Shown piece by piece: positions 22,281-35,600 of a stretch of 64,000 nt of DNA; the first letter of the stretch is position 1; every line of letters starts with the position of its first letter. The stretch is from positions 141,642,541 to 141,706,540 of the forward strand of contig CM077012.1 in NCBI GenBank assembly GCA_039090855.1. The letters are read 5' to 3'. The stretch is from Macrothele yani (lineage: Eukaryota; Arthropoda; Arachnida; Araneae; Macrothelidae). A program made the position numbers and the translations under genes. A model generated the notes under the pieces. The model did no database searches. It was not told where the DNA came from and was given only the letters and a program-made list of their open reading frames with translations.

Positions 22281-23499
22281 CACTGAAGAGCAATTGAATT
22301 AGAGATACCTGTCTAGTAACGTGTAGCACCACCTTTCGCCCTAATGACGGCGGCGATTCGTCTCGGCATGGACTCGACAAGACACCGGAAGCGTTAGGAA
22401 GCCATACGGATTCACGACCTCTGAACAAACTCCCACAGTTCACGAAGATTTGATGGAGGAGGGTCAGAGCCTCGAACATCTCTCTCGATGGCATCCCAGA
22501 TGTGCTCGATGAGATTTAGGTCAGGTGAACTAGCTGGCCAAGGAGCGAAGTCACGTCGGTGGAGTGTTCATCCAATCATTCGGATACAATTCGGGAGCGA
22601 TAGCACGGTGCATTGTCTTGTTGCAGGATGAGATCCCCAGTGGGATGTTGAAGACGCACAAACAGGAGCAAATGGTCGTCCAGGATATCCCGGTAACGTT
22701 GACCTGTGAGGGACGATGTTACACGTACCAGGGGTCCCATTTCAGTAAACTTAAACAGTCTTCATACGAGAATGCCACCCCCACCAGCTTGAAGAGTACC
22801 CTGCTGGCAAGAATGATCTATCGCTTCATGTGGTTTGCGCCGTACTCGTATCCTGCCATCCGCATGTACCAACGTGAATCTCGACTTGTCAGTCCAGGCA
22901 AGATTTTCCCACATGTCTAGGGTCCAGTGGCGATGTTACCGCGCCCATGCTAATCTTTGCACCCTGTGATGTGCGGTCAGCAGCGGTACCCTCGTGAGAC
23001 GATGGCTTCTGTACCCCATAGCGAGGAGATGGTTCTGGATGGTGTGGCTGCTTACACGTTTTTGTGCACCAGCGTTAAATCGCCGAGTGATTTCTTGCAC
23101 TGTGGCCCGTCTAACCGCTGTTACAATGCGAGCTAGCCGACGATGACCTCGCTAATCCACACGCTGTTGTCCACGGCAGTTGGCCCTTGCAGGGATGGTT
23201 TTACCGGATTCGATGTACTCACGGTGCACCCGTGAAACAGTGGCTCGTGAAAGTCCCAGTGCCTGCCCGACTTCCGAAATGGAGTGACCCATTCGTCAGG
23301 CCCCGACAATTTGCCCACGACGAAATGCGCTTAGGTCCTTCGTTTTACCCATACTGCGTCTGACTCTTACTGATTCCCGTCGCATCACTCCTTATATTGT
23401 CGGATCGCTGCATACGTCATGTCGTTTCCGTTTACAGGGCCGCCTACAGCGCCACATTTTCATAACGCCAGCTGTCTCTAATTCAATTGCTCTTCAGTG
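22281..23499 (-). mobile_element. Tc1-like DNA transposon, family 3 (complete, dead)
   Basis: Inverted ends CACTGAAGAGCAATTGAATT and AATTCAATTGCTCTTCAGTG match base for base over at least 20 bp, and both are flanked by TA (22279-22280 and 23500-23501). Total length is 1219 bp, normal for Tc1. The transposase lies on the minus strand. Confidence 0.93.
22313..23352 (-). pseudogene. Tc1-like transposase, family 3 (broken)
   Basis: It begins MGKTKDLSAFRRGQIVGA, then a TGA, RMGHSISEVGQALGLSRATV and SRVHREYIESGK, the first HTH. A later piece, RIVTAVRRATVQEITRRFNA, is the second HTH. It ends SMPRRIAAVIRAKGGATRY, the usual C-terminus of this group. The length is not a multiple of three, and several stops interrupt it. 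The tail motif and the terminal repeats are better preserved than the reading frame, as expected for decay after insertion. Confidence 0.85.
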
Positions 23500-23528
23500 T
23501 ACATGTATCTGGCTGTGGGATGTTGGTT

Positions 23529-23570
23529 GGTTGATATCTTTATTGGTGCAAGGACCCCAATGGCAGTGGC
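23529..23570 (-). repeat. Short LINE 3'-end fragment (tentative)
   Basis: GATATCTTTATTGGTGCAAGGACCCCAATG resembles the extreme 3' end of the Jockey-type LINE found at 2432 and 31940 (TTTATTGGCGCAAGAGCCTCAATG). The match is short. Confidence 0.35.
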
Positions 23571-24779
23571 TGTGGGAGGAAATATGTGGAAGAAACTTGA
23601 GTCTTTGCGCCGTGCCCAAGCTGTATGTGGTTTAAATTCACAGTGCACGGTTCATGTTTACATTGGTCCATCGAACCTTCCAGCACTACTCTCCACCAAG
23701 TGCTAAATAAACGGTGTACCCTATATGAGCCCATCCCTGTAGGTACTTCCGGACACATTGTGACCCACTGTTCTGATGTGTTTTCTGTGCTCGCTACCAC
23801 TATGAATTTCCCTGTAATTGCATTGCCTTGGTTTTCGACCTAATTTCATAACCTAAGTTACAAAAGTCTCAGCCAATCCAAAGATGCAGGGTGTTTTACC
23901 AGAATTCTTAGCGCTGCTTTCATGGCATTTAAGAAATTATGCCTTTAGGTTACAGATTTTCTCTCGTTGTCACATTTTCATATCCGTGACGTTAACTTTG
24001 ACTTATCTGTTGGGTCCGATGTTCAGGGCAAAAAAAATTGTCAGGGACACGTATCAAAGGCTTGTTTTATTGTATCGACCAAAATGGTGCATCAGTCAGA
24101 AGAATAGATTTTCATGACGTGCATTTACCGTAAGGTAAAGTTTCACCACTGTAAGAGCGAAAAGTATTTCAAGGAAACCAATCCTCCACTCCTTTTTCTA
24201 TATTTGAAAATAAATTGCGTAGTAATTACCGCAGTAATCTCCTTATTTCACTACTGTAGTGCCTCTATGCTTTGCACTTTTCAGCATAGAAACTACAACA
24301 TCCTGTAAAATCGCTTTCATGGACGAAAGGCATCTAAAGAAGAAATTATTCCAGTTGGACATAGAAATATGAAAATACGATTTCTTCTTTTCACAAAGCA
24401 CTGCGTCCAGCCCTACCAACGTAATAAGTATTCGGACGGTAAGGCATACTGACGATGACTGTCAATATTGACCTCTGCTCCAACCGAAACTTGACTGTAA
24501 GGGGCTAGATAAAACATTTATAAAAAAAAACGCAATACAATGTGGTTCTGTACATTCTCAGTGGAAGAAAAATCTCCGAGGATAAACCAAGTGAACAACG
24601 CCATTTACGTTGGTTCCAATGGCATGTTCAGTGGGGGTGCAAGCATGATTTTGCAATCGCATACTGCCCAAAACGTCTTATGGGAATGATAAGATTGCAA
24701 GTCTCGCAAGAAATCTGACATGCCGTCAGGCGTTTTTTTGTGGCCAAAATAAACACCGGACATGTTCGTCTGAATTCTA
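23571..24779. other. Sequence without supported features
   Basis: A 62-codon minus-strand frame at 24605-24793 (VYFGHKKTPDGMSDFLRDLQ) looks slightly protein-like but matches no family I recognise. Otherwise nothing. Confidence 0.3.
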
Positions 24780-25999
24780 CACCGATCAGCCATTAAATTA
24801 TGACCACCTACCTAATAACGTGTAGGACCTCCTTTAGAACACAAAACAGCTGTCACTCAGTGAGGCATGGATTCGATGAGGTGGCGATAGGTATCCAGGA
24901 GTATCTGGTAACCATAATGTCAACAGCAGGTCCTCCAGTTCTCGTACATTTTAGGTTTTGGTGGTGATTCAGCGCGAACCCGCTTAAGTCGCACCACAAA
25001 TGTTCGATTGGGTTCATGTCAGGTGACTTTGTAGGCGAAGGCATTAACAGAAAGTCCCCAGCATGTTCTTCGAACCACTCCTTGACGATTCTGGCAGTGT
25101 GGCATGGCGCATTATCCTTTTGGTAATGGCCATCACCAGCAGGGAACACAGTTGCCTTGAATGGGTGAACTTGGTCCGCAACGATGTTCAGATACCTGAC
25201 AGCTGTCAGGGATTTTGCTATTGGGATAATGGGGCCTAAAGTGTCCCAAACAAACATCGCCCACAACATAACACCACCGCCGCCGGCCTGTTTCCGCCCA
25301 ACAGTGCATCCAGGTGCCATAGCCTCCACTGGTAATCAGCGTATCCGCGCTCAGCCGTCTACGTGATGAACTAGAAATCTTGATTCGTCAGACCAGGCTA
25401 CTTTCTTTCAATTATCCACGGTCGAATCTCAATGGTCATGGGCCCATTTCATGCGTTGTTGGCGATGACGTACAGTTAGCATGGAGACCCGGTTGGGTCT
25501 TCGGCTACCTAGGTCCATGCGCAAAAGGCTGTGATGAACTGTGTGCTGTGAGACATTGCCCTGATTACCAATGCTGTAGCTGCGGGGGTGATTTGTCGCC
25601 CTGTGGCCCTGCGGTCGTCGTGAACAGTGAGCGACAGTCTCCGCTCCCCTCTGGCATGAATGAGCTGCGGACGACACGCGGCTGGACGACGGTACGTCGT
25701 TTGTCCATCTGTGCACCACTTCTGATACGTACTCACTACAGCGGCACGTGAACAACCCACAAGCAGCGCCGTTTCGTAGGTCGTAGTTCCGAGGCGCCGT
25801 GCCATCACAATTTGTCTTTTATCAAACTCCGATAAATCGGCAGCTTTTCTCGTTCTGACCTCGAGCACCCTACTAATCCAAAGCCGGTCCTCGGTTTGTA
25901 TATATACTGCTCTGTGAACTTCACCTGCGCCACTGTTCCGTCTCGAGGCGCGCTCATTTCTCTAGGCTGGGGTGGTCATAATGGAATGACTCATCGGTG
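24780..25999 (-). mobile_element. Tc1-like DNA transposon, family 4 (complete, dead)
   Basis: Ends CACCGATCAGCCATTAAATT and the imperfect complement ending GAATGACTCATCGGTG, with TA at 24778-24779 and 26000-26001. It is 1220 bp. The inner part of the repeat, TATGACCACC / GGTGGTCATA, matches well. Confidence 0.92.
24812..25868 (-). pseudogene. Tc1-like transposase, family 4 (broken)
   Basis: The N-terminus is [20 protein letters not shown] followed by [20 protein letters not shown], a clear HTH, and [20 protein letters not shown]. The central and C-terminal parts are in other frames. They include GGGGVMLWAMFVWDTLGPII, YQKDNAPCHTARIVKEWFEE with the second catalytic D, and SPDMNPIEHLWCDL with the third acidic residue. 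The end reads VTAVLCSKGGPTRY after a TGA. At least two frameshifts separate the blocks. Confidence 0.85.
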
Positions 26000-26123
26000 T
26001 ATATGAGTTGGCCGTCTTGAAGGAAATAACTGATAATAGAACAAAGACACTAAAGATTAAAATTTGTAGACACGATCTCGCTACACTGATTGCAATAACA
26101 GATGTTTCTGCCGAATACCAGGC
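26000..26123. other. Spacer between Tc1-like element and solo LTR
   Basis: Only unassigned sequence. The AGGC at 26120-26123 is the left target duplication of the LTR. Confidence 0.4.
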
Positions 26124-26787
26124 TATAATGAATTAGCTTTATTTTGCTTTCCGCTAAGCTAATTATAATGAATAAGCTCTTCCTACCAGCTAGCTAATGA
26201 TAATAATGAAGCTTTCCTACTGAGCTTAAGTATAATGCTTCTGCTACTGAATGATATACTTGTACTAAGCTTCAAATAGTGAATTCAAATGGTTGCTGTT
26301 ACTAAGAACATGAATAAAGTCTTAACGCTGGTTGTTAATGGTAATAAACTAATGATATAAACCTAACAGTCAGACAGAATTCTGACAAAAACTATGAATT
26401 GAGAAAGACGTACTTACTACAAGCTTTTTTTATTCTGTACGCTTGGTCATCCAAAGCACACACACACAACTTGTTTCACAATAATGAAGAATCACTAATC
26501 ACATAGAACGAAACTCTCTCCTCTAGTATAACAACAAAAGCTCTCCTTATAACAACAAAATCTCTCCTTATGACAACAAAATCTCTCAACAACAACGCTC
26601 TCCTTAAGTCTCGTTGAACGCGCCTATTTATACTGGCTACCACCACGTCATGACTTACACTCATTGCCAGATCTCATTCAGCGGGTGAAATAACATCTCG
26701 TTCAGTAAGAAGATAATTTACATAGTAAAATAAAATAACCAGAGATAGTAAAATCAAAAGGAAAATGAATATAGAGTATACGTTACA
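26124..26787 (-). mobile_element. Solo LTR, copy 1 (664 bp)
   Basis: On the minus strand the repeat starts TGTAACGTATACTC and ends TTCATTATA. The 4-bp direct repeat AGGC flanks it (26120-26123 and 26788-26791), as left by LTR integrases. It shares about 660 bp with the plus-strand copy at 60664-61355. The shared parts include a TATA box in GCCAGTATAAATAGGCGCGT and a downstream stretch of imperfect GAGAGCTTTTGTTGTTATA-like repeats. No gag or pol sequence adjoins, so I read it as a solo LTR left after recombination. Confidence 0.78.
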
Positions 26788-26791
26788 AGGC

Positions 26792-29198
26792 CAGTGTTCC
26801 AAGAACAGTCTTTTGTTCCGAGAACGAGATGTTCGATCATATTACATTCCTAAGTGCACGTAGTCTGGCAGTACGAATGACCATGGAATATCGTTTGCAA
26901 CGTTTCGAGCTTTCAATGTGACAACTAACTTGACTTTTTTTTTTTTTTTGAAGGAAGTAGAATTTCTACTTCCTGGACTGATAGTATGACTAATAGTTGT
27001 GCCCTGTCCTTCACTTTCTTGTACTTCCGAGCATCGACTGTTTTTTGCCGAAAGGGGAACAAACAACACAAAATCCTATGAATTAAAAAACCTTAAATAA
27101 TTATATAAAGATTGACTTCATGAACCACTGAATCTTTCTCATTGACAGGGTCAATGTCATCCATTGTTTTAGCGTTCATAAATTTTATAGCAATAGGAGT
27201 CCGTTTACTATATCATCATTGTTAAAAATGGTAGGGTCTTCGCGAAAGTACTTCAAAACATTTTACTTTAGCGTAGATTTCGGAGACTTTTCTGTCTTTC
27301 GTACATCCACCATACCATGATAAATATCAGATGGTGATATTTTAATCCTTCGACAGGTAATAATGGCATGTTTCTTTCTTTCACGCTCCCACACCTAACA
27401 AAGGGCTTCAGTGTGTTTTCTTATTTGTGTTTCAAAGGCTAAATGCTGTTGTCTACCTCGCCTGCGACTTCTTTAAATGAGCACAAAATTTAATACTACA
27501 TAAATTTAAATATTTATTTAGCTATGAATGTTACCACTTGCTCTAAATTAATTTAGATTTTCATGAAATACTACTCCTAAGAAGCTGCAACAGAAATTTG
27601 CGATTTAATTCCTTAGTTATAACAGCGTGATTTTGAGAACTACTCCAAATGAAGTACATTTCAGGGCAGTCTTTATTGTATTGGGCCTTAATTACCTTAC
27701 TTAAAAGTCGTTATGTTGTTGTTCAAAATTAACTTGCAGAATCATTTTTGTTTGAAGTTAAATCTTTTTAAATTAACTTTTATTTTTCTATTTTTAGGCG
27801 ATTGAGACAGAGTCTCTAAGAAGTCTGAAAGACGTCACCATCTGTCCGTCCGTCTGTCTTCCGAACTTTATATATATCTATAAATCTAATACAACTTTCT
27901 CTTGGAAAATTGAAATACTTAACTAATTCCATCTTAGAAAATTAAAATGTGTTTTTCAAAGTTCTCCGTGGACAATTTGGAAAGTTTAAATACTGCGTAA
28001 ATACTCGTATGATCCGATCTCATAAATATGATTTTCGTGCGTCGATTCACTTTACTTTGAGATTTTCTGTCATAAGATCCACTTCTTTTTTTTTCGATAG
28101 TTATATTTCCTGCTTGAGACTTTTACGCATGTGCACACTATTGCCACTAAATTTCAAGAAGAGAAATTTGATTCAAACGAGCCAAATGGAAGTTACTCGA
28201 AATCATGGTTGTGAGTTGCTGGCTTGCTGTCAATGACAGCTTAAGTAGGAAGTAAAGCATAACGCCAATAAGAGTACAAATCTTGTCATTATAGACATAA
28301 GAGAGATGCAAGCAATTGCCCCATTTAGCAAGTTGTCATATGATTAAGTTACGTACACTCAAGTAATCTACGCGGGTAGGGAACGATGTGCCAGTTGAGA
28401 CTTCAAAACTAATCAAGGGCTACAAAGAGCGCTATTCTGTCGCTAGCTCGACTGCGGCAAAGAGTGAGAATGTGTTAAATTGTTCCCAGTACATATGCTG
28501 AAAATTCCTCACTAGTTATTGAAAACATTTTGCTCTTATATAGGTAACCAGTAATGCTGTTTCTTCCCAACAATGTGGCTTAGCCAGCACTGAAACACGT
28601 TCCAAACAAACACCTCTAGTGAAGAGTCTCTGTTTTACCTTTAATATACATGTATAGACTGTATAAATACGGAAAAAATATCAGTCATAAGTGCACAATC
28701 TCTTTCCATAACTCTAGCGGCAGCCTTGAATTTCTTCCTCCAGGAATAATTAAATGAATATCAGTTTGGCATCCTGTGTAATTTTTTATAAAAATAATAT
28801 AGTAAAATAATTCGCCCAACTCAAGACTGGTATCGAATAACTGCATGCATGTGGAAAGAGTCGTAGATTCTTCGCCACTAAAGGGCTGCTACCGCCCCTG
28901 TAATAATAATGACCAGACAAGGGAAGCTGTTTTGCTTCTCTTGCTGGTCACGTGAGAGGAAAATTTTAATGGCAGCTTACGTTTACACGTTCAAGGTCAC
29001 ATATGTGTTCTCAGATGTCTCGTTAACTTCTCGGTCGCTGTAGTAATAGCGCAGCAGGGAAAATGTTTTTACTTCCAGCGGACCCCGTCTTTGGATTTCG
29101 ACTTCAAACCGGCCACTGGCACTTCGACTCCAATGGGAGACAATCTGACAAATTACAAAGTGTTTACCCCGATTTCCGATTAGTTCTGGCTGCAACAC

Positions 29199-29234
<36 letters not shown>

Positions 29235-29453
29235 TTTCTCTTGTTTTTATAGATGTAACCCATGTCCATCTGAACCAGTCCCGATACCATTAAACCAATC
29301 TGCGGTTTCTTCATAATTTGAAATGATCTCCGGCAGCGAATATTATCATAATTTCACTTGTACAATGTCCCGGGCGCATAGGCTTTCATTAGTTTTTAAT
29401 CTTAGCCATTTTTGACCTTACATAGTAGGAAAGTCTATCAATCAAACCAAATT
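26792..29453. other. AT-rich sequence with a CA microsatellite
   Basis: A (CA)n run spans about 29198-29232. I see no gene. The plus-strand frame across the CA run is low complexity only. Confidence 0.5.
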
Positions 29454-29526
29454 TGTCGATGACGCTAATCGAAACCGCATCCCTCTGCTCCGAAACCAAA
29501 TGATTTACCAATTAAGCTACACCGAC
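29454..29526 (-). tRNA. tRNA-like sequence (Arg-TCG-like, probably a pseudogene)
   Basis: On the minus strand 73 nt fold as a tRNA: acceptor GTCGGTG pairs with CATCGAC through one G-T pair, the D-loop has AATTGGTA, the anticodon loop is TTTCGGA (anticodon TCG, arginine) and the T-loop is TTCGATT. Each of the D, anticodon and T stems has one mismatch, so I doubt it is a working gene. Confidence 0.5.
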
Positions 29527-31724
29527 GGTATTCATCGCTGCAACTTAGTTGTCTTGACATGTGCTTCACCTCTGTAGTGCATCATAAGGTGTGTTAATTT
29601 AATGCTTCCCGCTAGACTCTCGCAGTCTGGAGCGGCTCTCTGTGGTCTTCAGTTTGTCTCACTGCTCGTTTATAACACTACACGGAACAATTTCTTTCCA
29701 AATTACAAAAGTGGGTAGACAAAATAACAAACCAATCGAAAATTATTTGTATGATTTGTATGGTGGTTCAGGGTTAGCACAATAAAAATATTTGTATGGT
29801 TTGTACGCGGCAGTTATGAGTTACCGAAATAAAAATATTCACAGCAGCTCAGGGTTAATTCGAAACGCTGTTTTGCTGTGCGGGTTGCCTTGATGGATTT
29901 AAAATCATGCACAATGTATCAGCATATTACTACGTGCAAATTTATTTCGTTCAGATTAATAAATAACTAAGTGAAAGTCTGCGCCCTACACTTTTGAGTT
30001 TTACAGCGTTTTCTCTTTCAAAGTCTTCTGCACCTTATCTTTTCATGATCCTTAAATGAATCCAGCGACAATGCATGATAGAATGATAACCTGGGGAAGA
30101 ATGCGAAAATAAAATAACTCAGGAATAAATTGTTCACACGGCTCTTCGATTTAGTTACTTTTCCTGATTAGTACAGTTACTGCCACTTTTACGGATACAT
30201 AGGGTTTCTTATTAACTTACATCATCAAATACCGTTCTTGATTTACTGTGATGCATAAAGATCATCCACAATTAAATTTTTTCAAGCCTCCCAGTTTAAG
30301 ACTTCTTTTTCCTATTCACCGATACGAATGCAAAATGTTTTAAGAGATACTTCTCCACAGCATACGTTATTTTTTTAAATAAATGGCATGTGTTAGAATC
30401 GACTCTAAAAAAATAAAGAGACGCTTTCTTGCTAGAAAGATCACTTGCAATAATTTTTAATTTATGTGTAAGTGTATTTTATATTTTTAATTATTTGTAC
30501 CGCAAATTCAGCAATAATTATCACAGCAGTCAAAAATGGGCATTTTACCTTGATTTTTCATATGACTTCTAAACAGGGCGTGAGCTGGAAAAAAACGTCG
30601 TGACATGAATATGCATATATATTTTAGCAGGTAATGCCTATTCACCTTTTCAGAATGTTTACAAGATCGGTAAGGCGTCCTCATATCGCTTAATTAGCAG
30701 GACCACAAGTGATTACAAAATGGCATGTCAAAACTGCGATTTACGTTTCACACAGGATGCATATGTTCATGCAGTTGAGGCCATGAAATCATTAATTTCT
30801 CCGTACACCAAATGTTCGAATGATCATTTTCGCACTTTATTTTTTATTATGCCTGTCAACGCAACGAAAATTATTAGACTGTCCTGTCTGATTTACTATA
30901 CTGTAGAAATAACAACAGTCCATGGGATATTGTTCCCACCTTTCCTTTTTTTCGATTCGTTGTAAATACCCATTCGGTTATAATCCGGAAAAGAAATTGA
31001 GTCGTTTCGAATATCTATGATGAGAGAGTTAAAATGCAACGTGGCATTACGCTGTAGAACTTTTTAATCTTACTGCCAAACTTCAAAACACATGTGCGCT
31101 TTCATTGTACGAGAAACATTCTTAATATCCCAGCGTACTTTGCCACATTTTGCAACCTCCTTTTTTGTGAAAAAGCAGCTAGAAATCTTTGTAGTGTGAT
31201 TGAGACTAGCCTTTCCATTTTCATGAAATTTCCCATTTTTTAGGTTAATTTTCCAATTCAGTACGAGGATTGAACGCTTTCCCCTAAACGTTCGATGGAA
31301 TTTAATCGCATCTCACTATGCTTTTATACCAAAATTAATTTCACTGATTTACCATGTACGAGGTAATTTTATTAAGTAACGTTCACGCCATCTGTTTTTT
31401 TCGTCAAATGCTTAATCCATTATTTTAGCTCCTGTGCCGTTTTTATCTTCCACTTTGAAAATAGCAGTATTCGGTTTGTTCATTTACTGCTTCTGATTTT
31501 CTGTTACTTCTATTATGTTACGTCCAAGGTTGTGATGTTTACCAAATAATAAACAACTTTTGGGATGAAACTCAAGTGCTTTTGTTCCAGATGTCTTCTA
31601 CGAATAGGCCATGAAGCTTTCAGAAATATCTTATGAAGTTCATCTACTGATAAAAGAGAAAATTTACTTGTTTTGAACATTTTTGTAAACAATGATTTCC
31701 ACATTTAAATTCAGTTAGTTGTTG
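29527..31724. other. AT-rich sequence without supported features
   Basis: Short open frames only, none with a recognisable domain. Confidence 0.4.
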
Positions 31725-31935
31725 TTGTTTTTTGTTTTGTTTAATGGCGCAAGGGCCTCAATGGACCAAAAAGCGCCAAGTTCAATTATTCATAATATTA
31801 ACAAAAACAATATTAAGGCATAATAGAAAAGATGTCATAAAGGAGAACAAGAAAAGGGTGTAAATAGCCAAAGAAACTATAACGCACTACGCAAAACAAA
31901 AAACACCGGTACTACGTAAAAAGCAAAAGTAAATA
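31725..31935 (-). mobile_element. Jockey-type LINE 3' end (copy 2, short)
   Basis: Starts TTTAATGGCGCAAGGGCCTCAATGGACC, the complement of the LINE 3' terminus, and continues through the matching 3' untranslated region for about 200 bp. It abuts another truncated copy in the same orientation. Confidence 0.65.
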
Positions 31936-31939
31936 TTGA

Positions 31940-32665
31940 TTAGTTGGAATTTATTGGTGCAAGAGCCTCGCTCGATGTGCCAAACAAGAGCGCCATTCAC
32001 CATTGTTTACACGAGAAAGAAAGGCATTAAAACTTTAACAAAAGGGAAGGCACAAAAGAAAACACATGACAAGAAACTGTAAGTGGCGGACAATCACACA
32101 ACGGGCTACACAAAATAAGAAACAACTGGCTACACAAAATACGGGCTACACAAAATAAGAAACACCGATGCACCGAAGGAAAGAAAACACAGAAGACGCA
32201 TGACACTGATCTTTAAAAGGCGACTCAGGGTTTCTGAGTAGTCTGGTAAAGTGGGTAAAAGCAGAAAAAAGACACGAACAATACGACGACACGAACACAA
32301 AATATGAACACCTGTTAAAGGTACACTTACGTCCCACACATAGAATTAGTGTCGCCACACAACAAATAAGGGTGAGTGAAACGGCAATGTCCAGTGCCGA
32401 ACCGTGTTAGTACAACTATCTCACGACGATTCCGACGACGAGATGAAGTCCAGACTTCGAGAACTGGCTTGATACGATGCCTTTTGTTTTTCCCTTTCCC
32501 ACCTATTGGTGCTACAGACCGTACCACGTTTCCTTGATATGTTCAAGAACAAGAAAACGCAAATCCCTGTGAAGTAAAGGCAAGGGTGCGACAACCAAAG
32601 AGAAAATTGACCTGGAAGCATCTGACTCGTTACCAGGAATCCCCGCACGGCTAGGAATCCAGCAG
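31940..32665 (-). mobile_element. Jockey-type LINE, 5'-truncated 3' end (copy 3)
   Basis: Minus-strand coding remnants in order: AGFLAVRGFLVTSQ (decayed SHVGIPGNEA), DLRFLVLEHIKE in another frame, KNKRHRIKPVLEVWTSSRRR, NRREIVVLTRFGTGHCRFTH and PYLLCGDTN. These are the end of a LINE ORF2 and its 3' region. A short internal tandem repeat of GGCTACACAAAATA is present near 32104-32165. Frameshifts and stops are frequent. Confidence 0.75.
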
Positions 32666-35600
32666 AATCGTTCAGTTCAGTTCCAAATACTTTCATATCT
32701 CTTCTTCCTCACGATTATTTTGCTCGTAAACTTAAATCATCTTTGTCTTTGTCTTTTTTCATCCTACAATGATTAATTTCGAACACGATTCCCCTACAGT
32801 TGCCACACAAACTCAAACGTTTTCTGAAAAAGTGGAAATGTTTCTATTGTCACTCTGCCATGTTTGCAATGAGCTATTGTTTACATGCCAAAACAGTAAG
32901 GTAAAAGACAGGCTGAATTTAATATCATTAAAGTAGCAAAAATCATATACACACATAAGATAATCGTATATCCTCTTATTTCTTAGCATAAGGTCAGTTT
33001 TAATTTAATATAAGGAATTATGAAAATGTGTTTATGCATTTGTTTTCGTTACATTTATACAATTTTTTAGTAATTTAAATTTACAAAACATTAATTCAAA
33101 TGCTTAAATTCTGCACTTCCCTGTTTTGTGTTATGTTGTTAACAGAAATGTTGAAACGCACCTTCTTATGTTCAATCAAACACGTTGCATTTTTGAAGTA
33201 ATTCTTGATTTTGTGAAAAAAACTGTGTGAGCTCTTTATTCTTTATTTTCTCCTTAATTTTAAAGATTCCTAGACAAACATTTTCAATAATTTCTTTACA
33301 GCTTAGAAACCATGTTTTTAGATATTAGTTTTTCTTCAGTATATAAACTTTTCTTACTTTTGTTTAAACACTTCCATTTAGAACTTTCAGTGATTCTTAA
33401 ATTACGTATGAGGGCATTTTCATTTAAAATTCAAAATCACAAAATCTTCTGAATTATTTCAGTGAAACTTCCAAGTTAATACGCAGAAAACCAACCACGG
33501 AAATAGGTAAATCAAAAAAGGTAGGAGATAAACGATAATATTTATGTCTTCTGAGGAAATCGCATTTGTTTTGCTTTCGATTTAAATGGAAAGAGGTGAG
33601 TGAATTTATTATAACTTCTACGGTATTTAAGTAAAGGTACATACTGCCCTATAAAGAAAATAAATAAGGTAGGTGAATAAATACTAACATTGTTTTGCTA
33701 TTTGGTTGTATATCACACGTTCTTGGTGAAAATACTCGAACAAAGGTAGGTTAACGAAAGAAGACATCGACTTAAAAGTTTACTTTTACGTTCCTTGAAT
33801 ATTTATTTTTTCCATAGACTTTTACAGAGAGATGCCAATGAACCATATTATTGCTGAAGTTCATCTACACTAGTTTGCTGAGAAATATTTCATGTCATTA
33901 CTGTAAATTTTCTGTAATGCAATCTAGTTTTTCCATGTTTGTTTTTTTAAATTCCGTTGAAAAAAAGCATCGTACTTTTTAATTTTTCAGAAGTTATGAT
34001 ATTCAGCCAACACTCCTCAGAATTAATTTAGTTTTATCTTCTGTTACTATTAAAAATGGTATAGATCTTATAAGTAAAAGACACTTCTAATGGAATTTCC
34101 TAAAACTTCTAAACCTTTTTCAGCATCAACTGTTTTAAAAATGCGGAAACATATATGTTTCTTCCCTCGTTTAATAAAGCTTTCAAATAATAGTTTGTTC
34201 AGGACCCCATGTAAATAAATGGGACTGGAATCATCAAAGTAAATGGATGAGTAGTTCGTAGAAACAAAACAAATATTTTCTGCTGACGGGAAGAAGAAGC
34301 TGAATTTGAGAAATCTCGGCAAGCCAGAAAACGTGCAAAGACAGCAAACAATTAAATTTTTGAATAAGTGATAAAACAGGTAAACCAAGGCTTGTAATCT
34401 TTTGCATTTATCGACCTAAAACTGCTAAAGTATAAGGTATTCGATTTCAGAAAATATGAGTAATTATGATTCATAGCAATATACACTATTTCCCGTGCGT
34501 TGTGAATAATCATGCATGTTACCTCTTAACGTACTTAACTAGGAATCGTGTTATTTCCTTGATGGAAAACAAATATATACAATTGTTTCACCCAACTTAG
34601 AAATACCATAGTATCAGGATAAATGCAATCTGTTTAAATATTCAGATCCGCAGGAAAATCACTTACTTCTGTGATATAAAATCACTTACAAAACGTGATC
34701 CCACGTTACCCCAAGAAAATCACTTACAGAATGGGTAATACATGCTATTCTAAAATTTGAACTTCACCTTTATTATTCTGTTTTAGTGGTGATATAAACT
34801 ATAACTGCGCATGAACAATCATAAAGAAATTCATTTCAGGCGGAACTTATCTTGTTTTATTTGATGATTCTAACCTTACTGAAAATATTTTAGAACTACT
34901 GAATAAGGCACTGTTTTACCTAAAACCTAAAAGAACAACTCTTCTTCTTTATCTAAACTTTATATTCTAACTTAATACATATTTTGTTTTATTCTTACTG
35001 TGTGTTGTTCTATTATCCTGATGACATACCACGAACAACTTTAGACAGAAGAATATGCCTAGTTCTTCATTAGGTTGTAAATGTAGATGTAGGACACGGA
35101 AAAGGTAAATTATAAATCCCACGCGCATAATGAATATCAAAAAATCTGGCAAAACTGAGTTCAGGATTAATATGTAAATATCATCACCCAGCACTTGATT
35201 TAAAATAAATTTTGTTTCCCTGTGACGATCAGTAATAAAGTTCGAGTGACCACTTGATAAGGTACATTCTGATATCATTATGTCTGTGGAAAGGAACACT
35301 AACGACATGTGCAAGAATTTATACAACACTTTTACTAGAAAAAATCCACTAAAGATATATCCATCTTCAACTAAGTTATGCTACTTACAGAAACATGGCA
35401 ACAGCTGTAAAGTGTAAGAATATAGAGTTAAAATTTTTGAGACCCATATCGCCTAGATAAAAGTTTGCTCCAAAAATATGAGATCATTTTTTCAGAAAAT
35501 TGTGCTCACCCCAGCTTTGCGTATCTGAACTGAATAAAAAAGCAAAAGACTTCGCTGTCTTTATACCAGATAGCAGAATTTAGAGATAGAGTCTGTGAGA

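Noticed and set aside
28983..29293. Open frames across the CA microsatellite
   Set aside because: The alternating C-V or T-H codons come from the (CA)n repeat.
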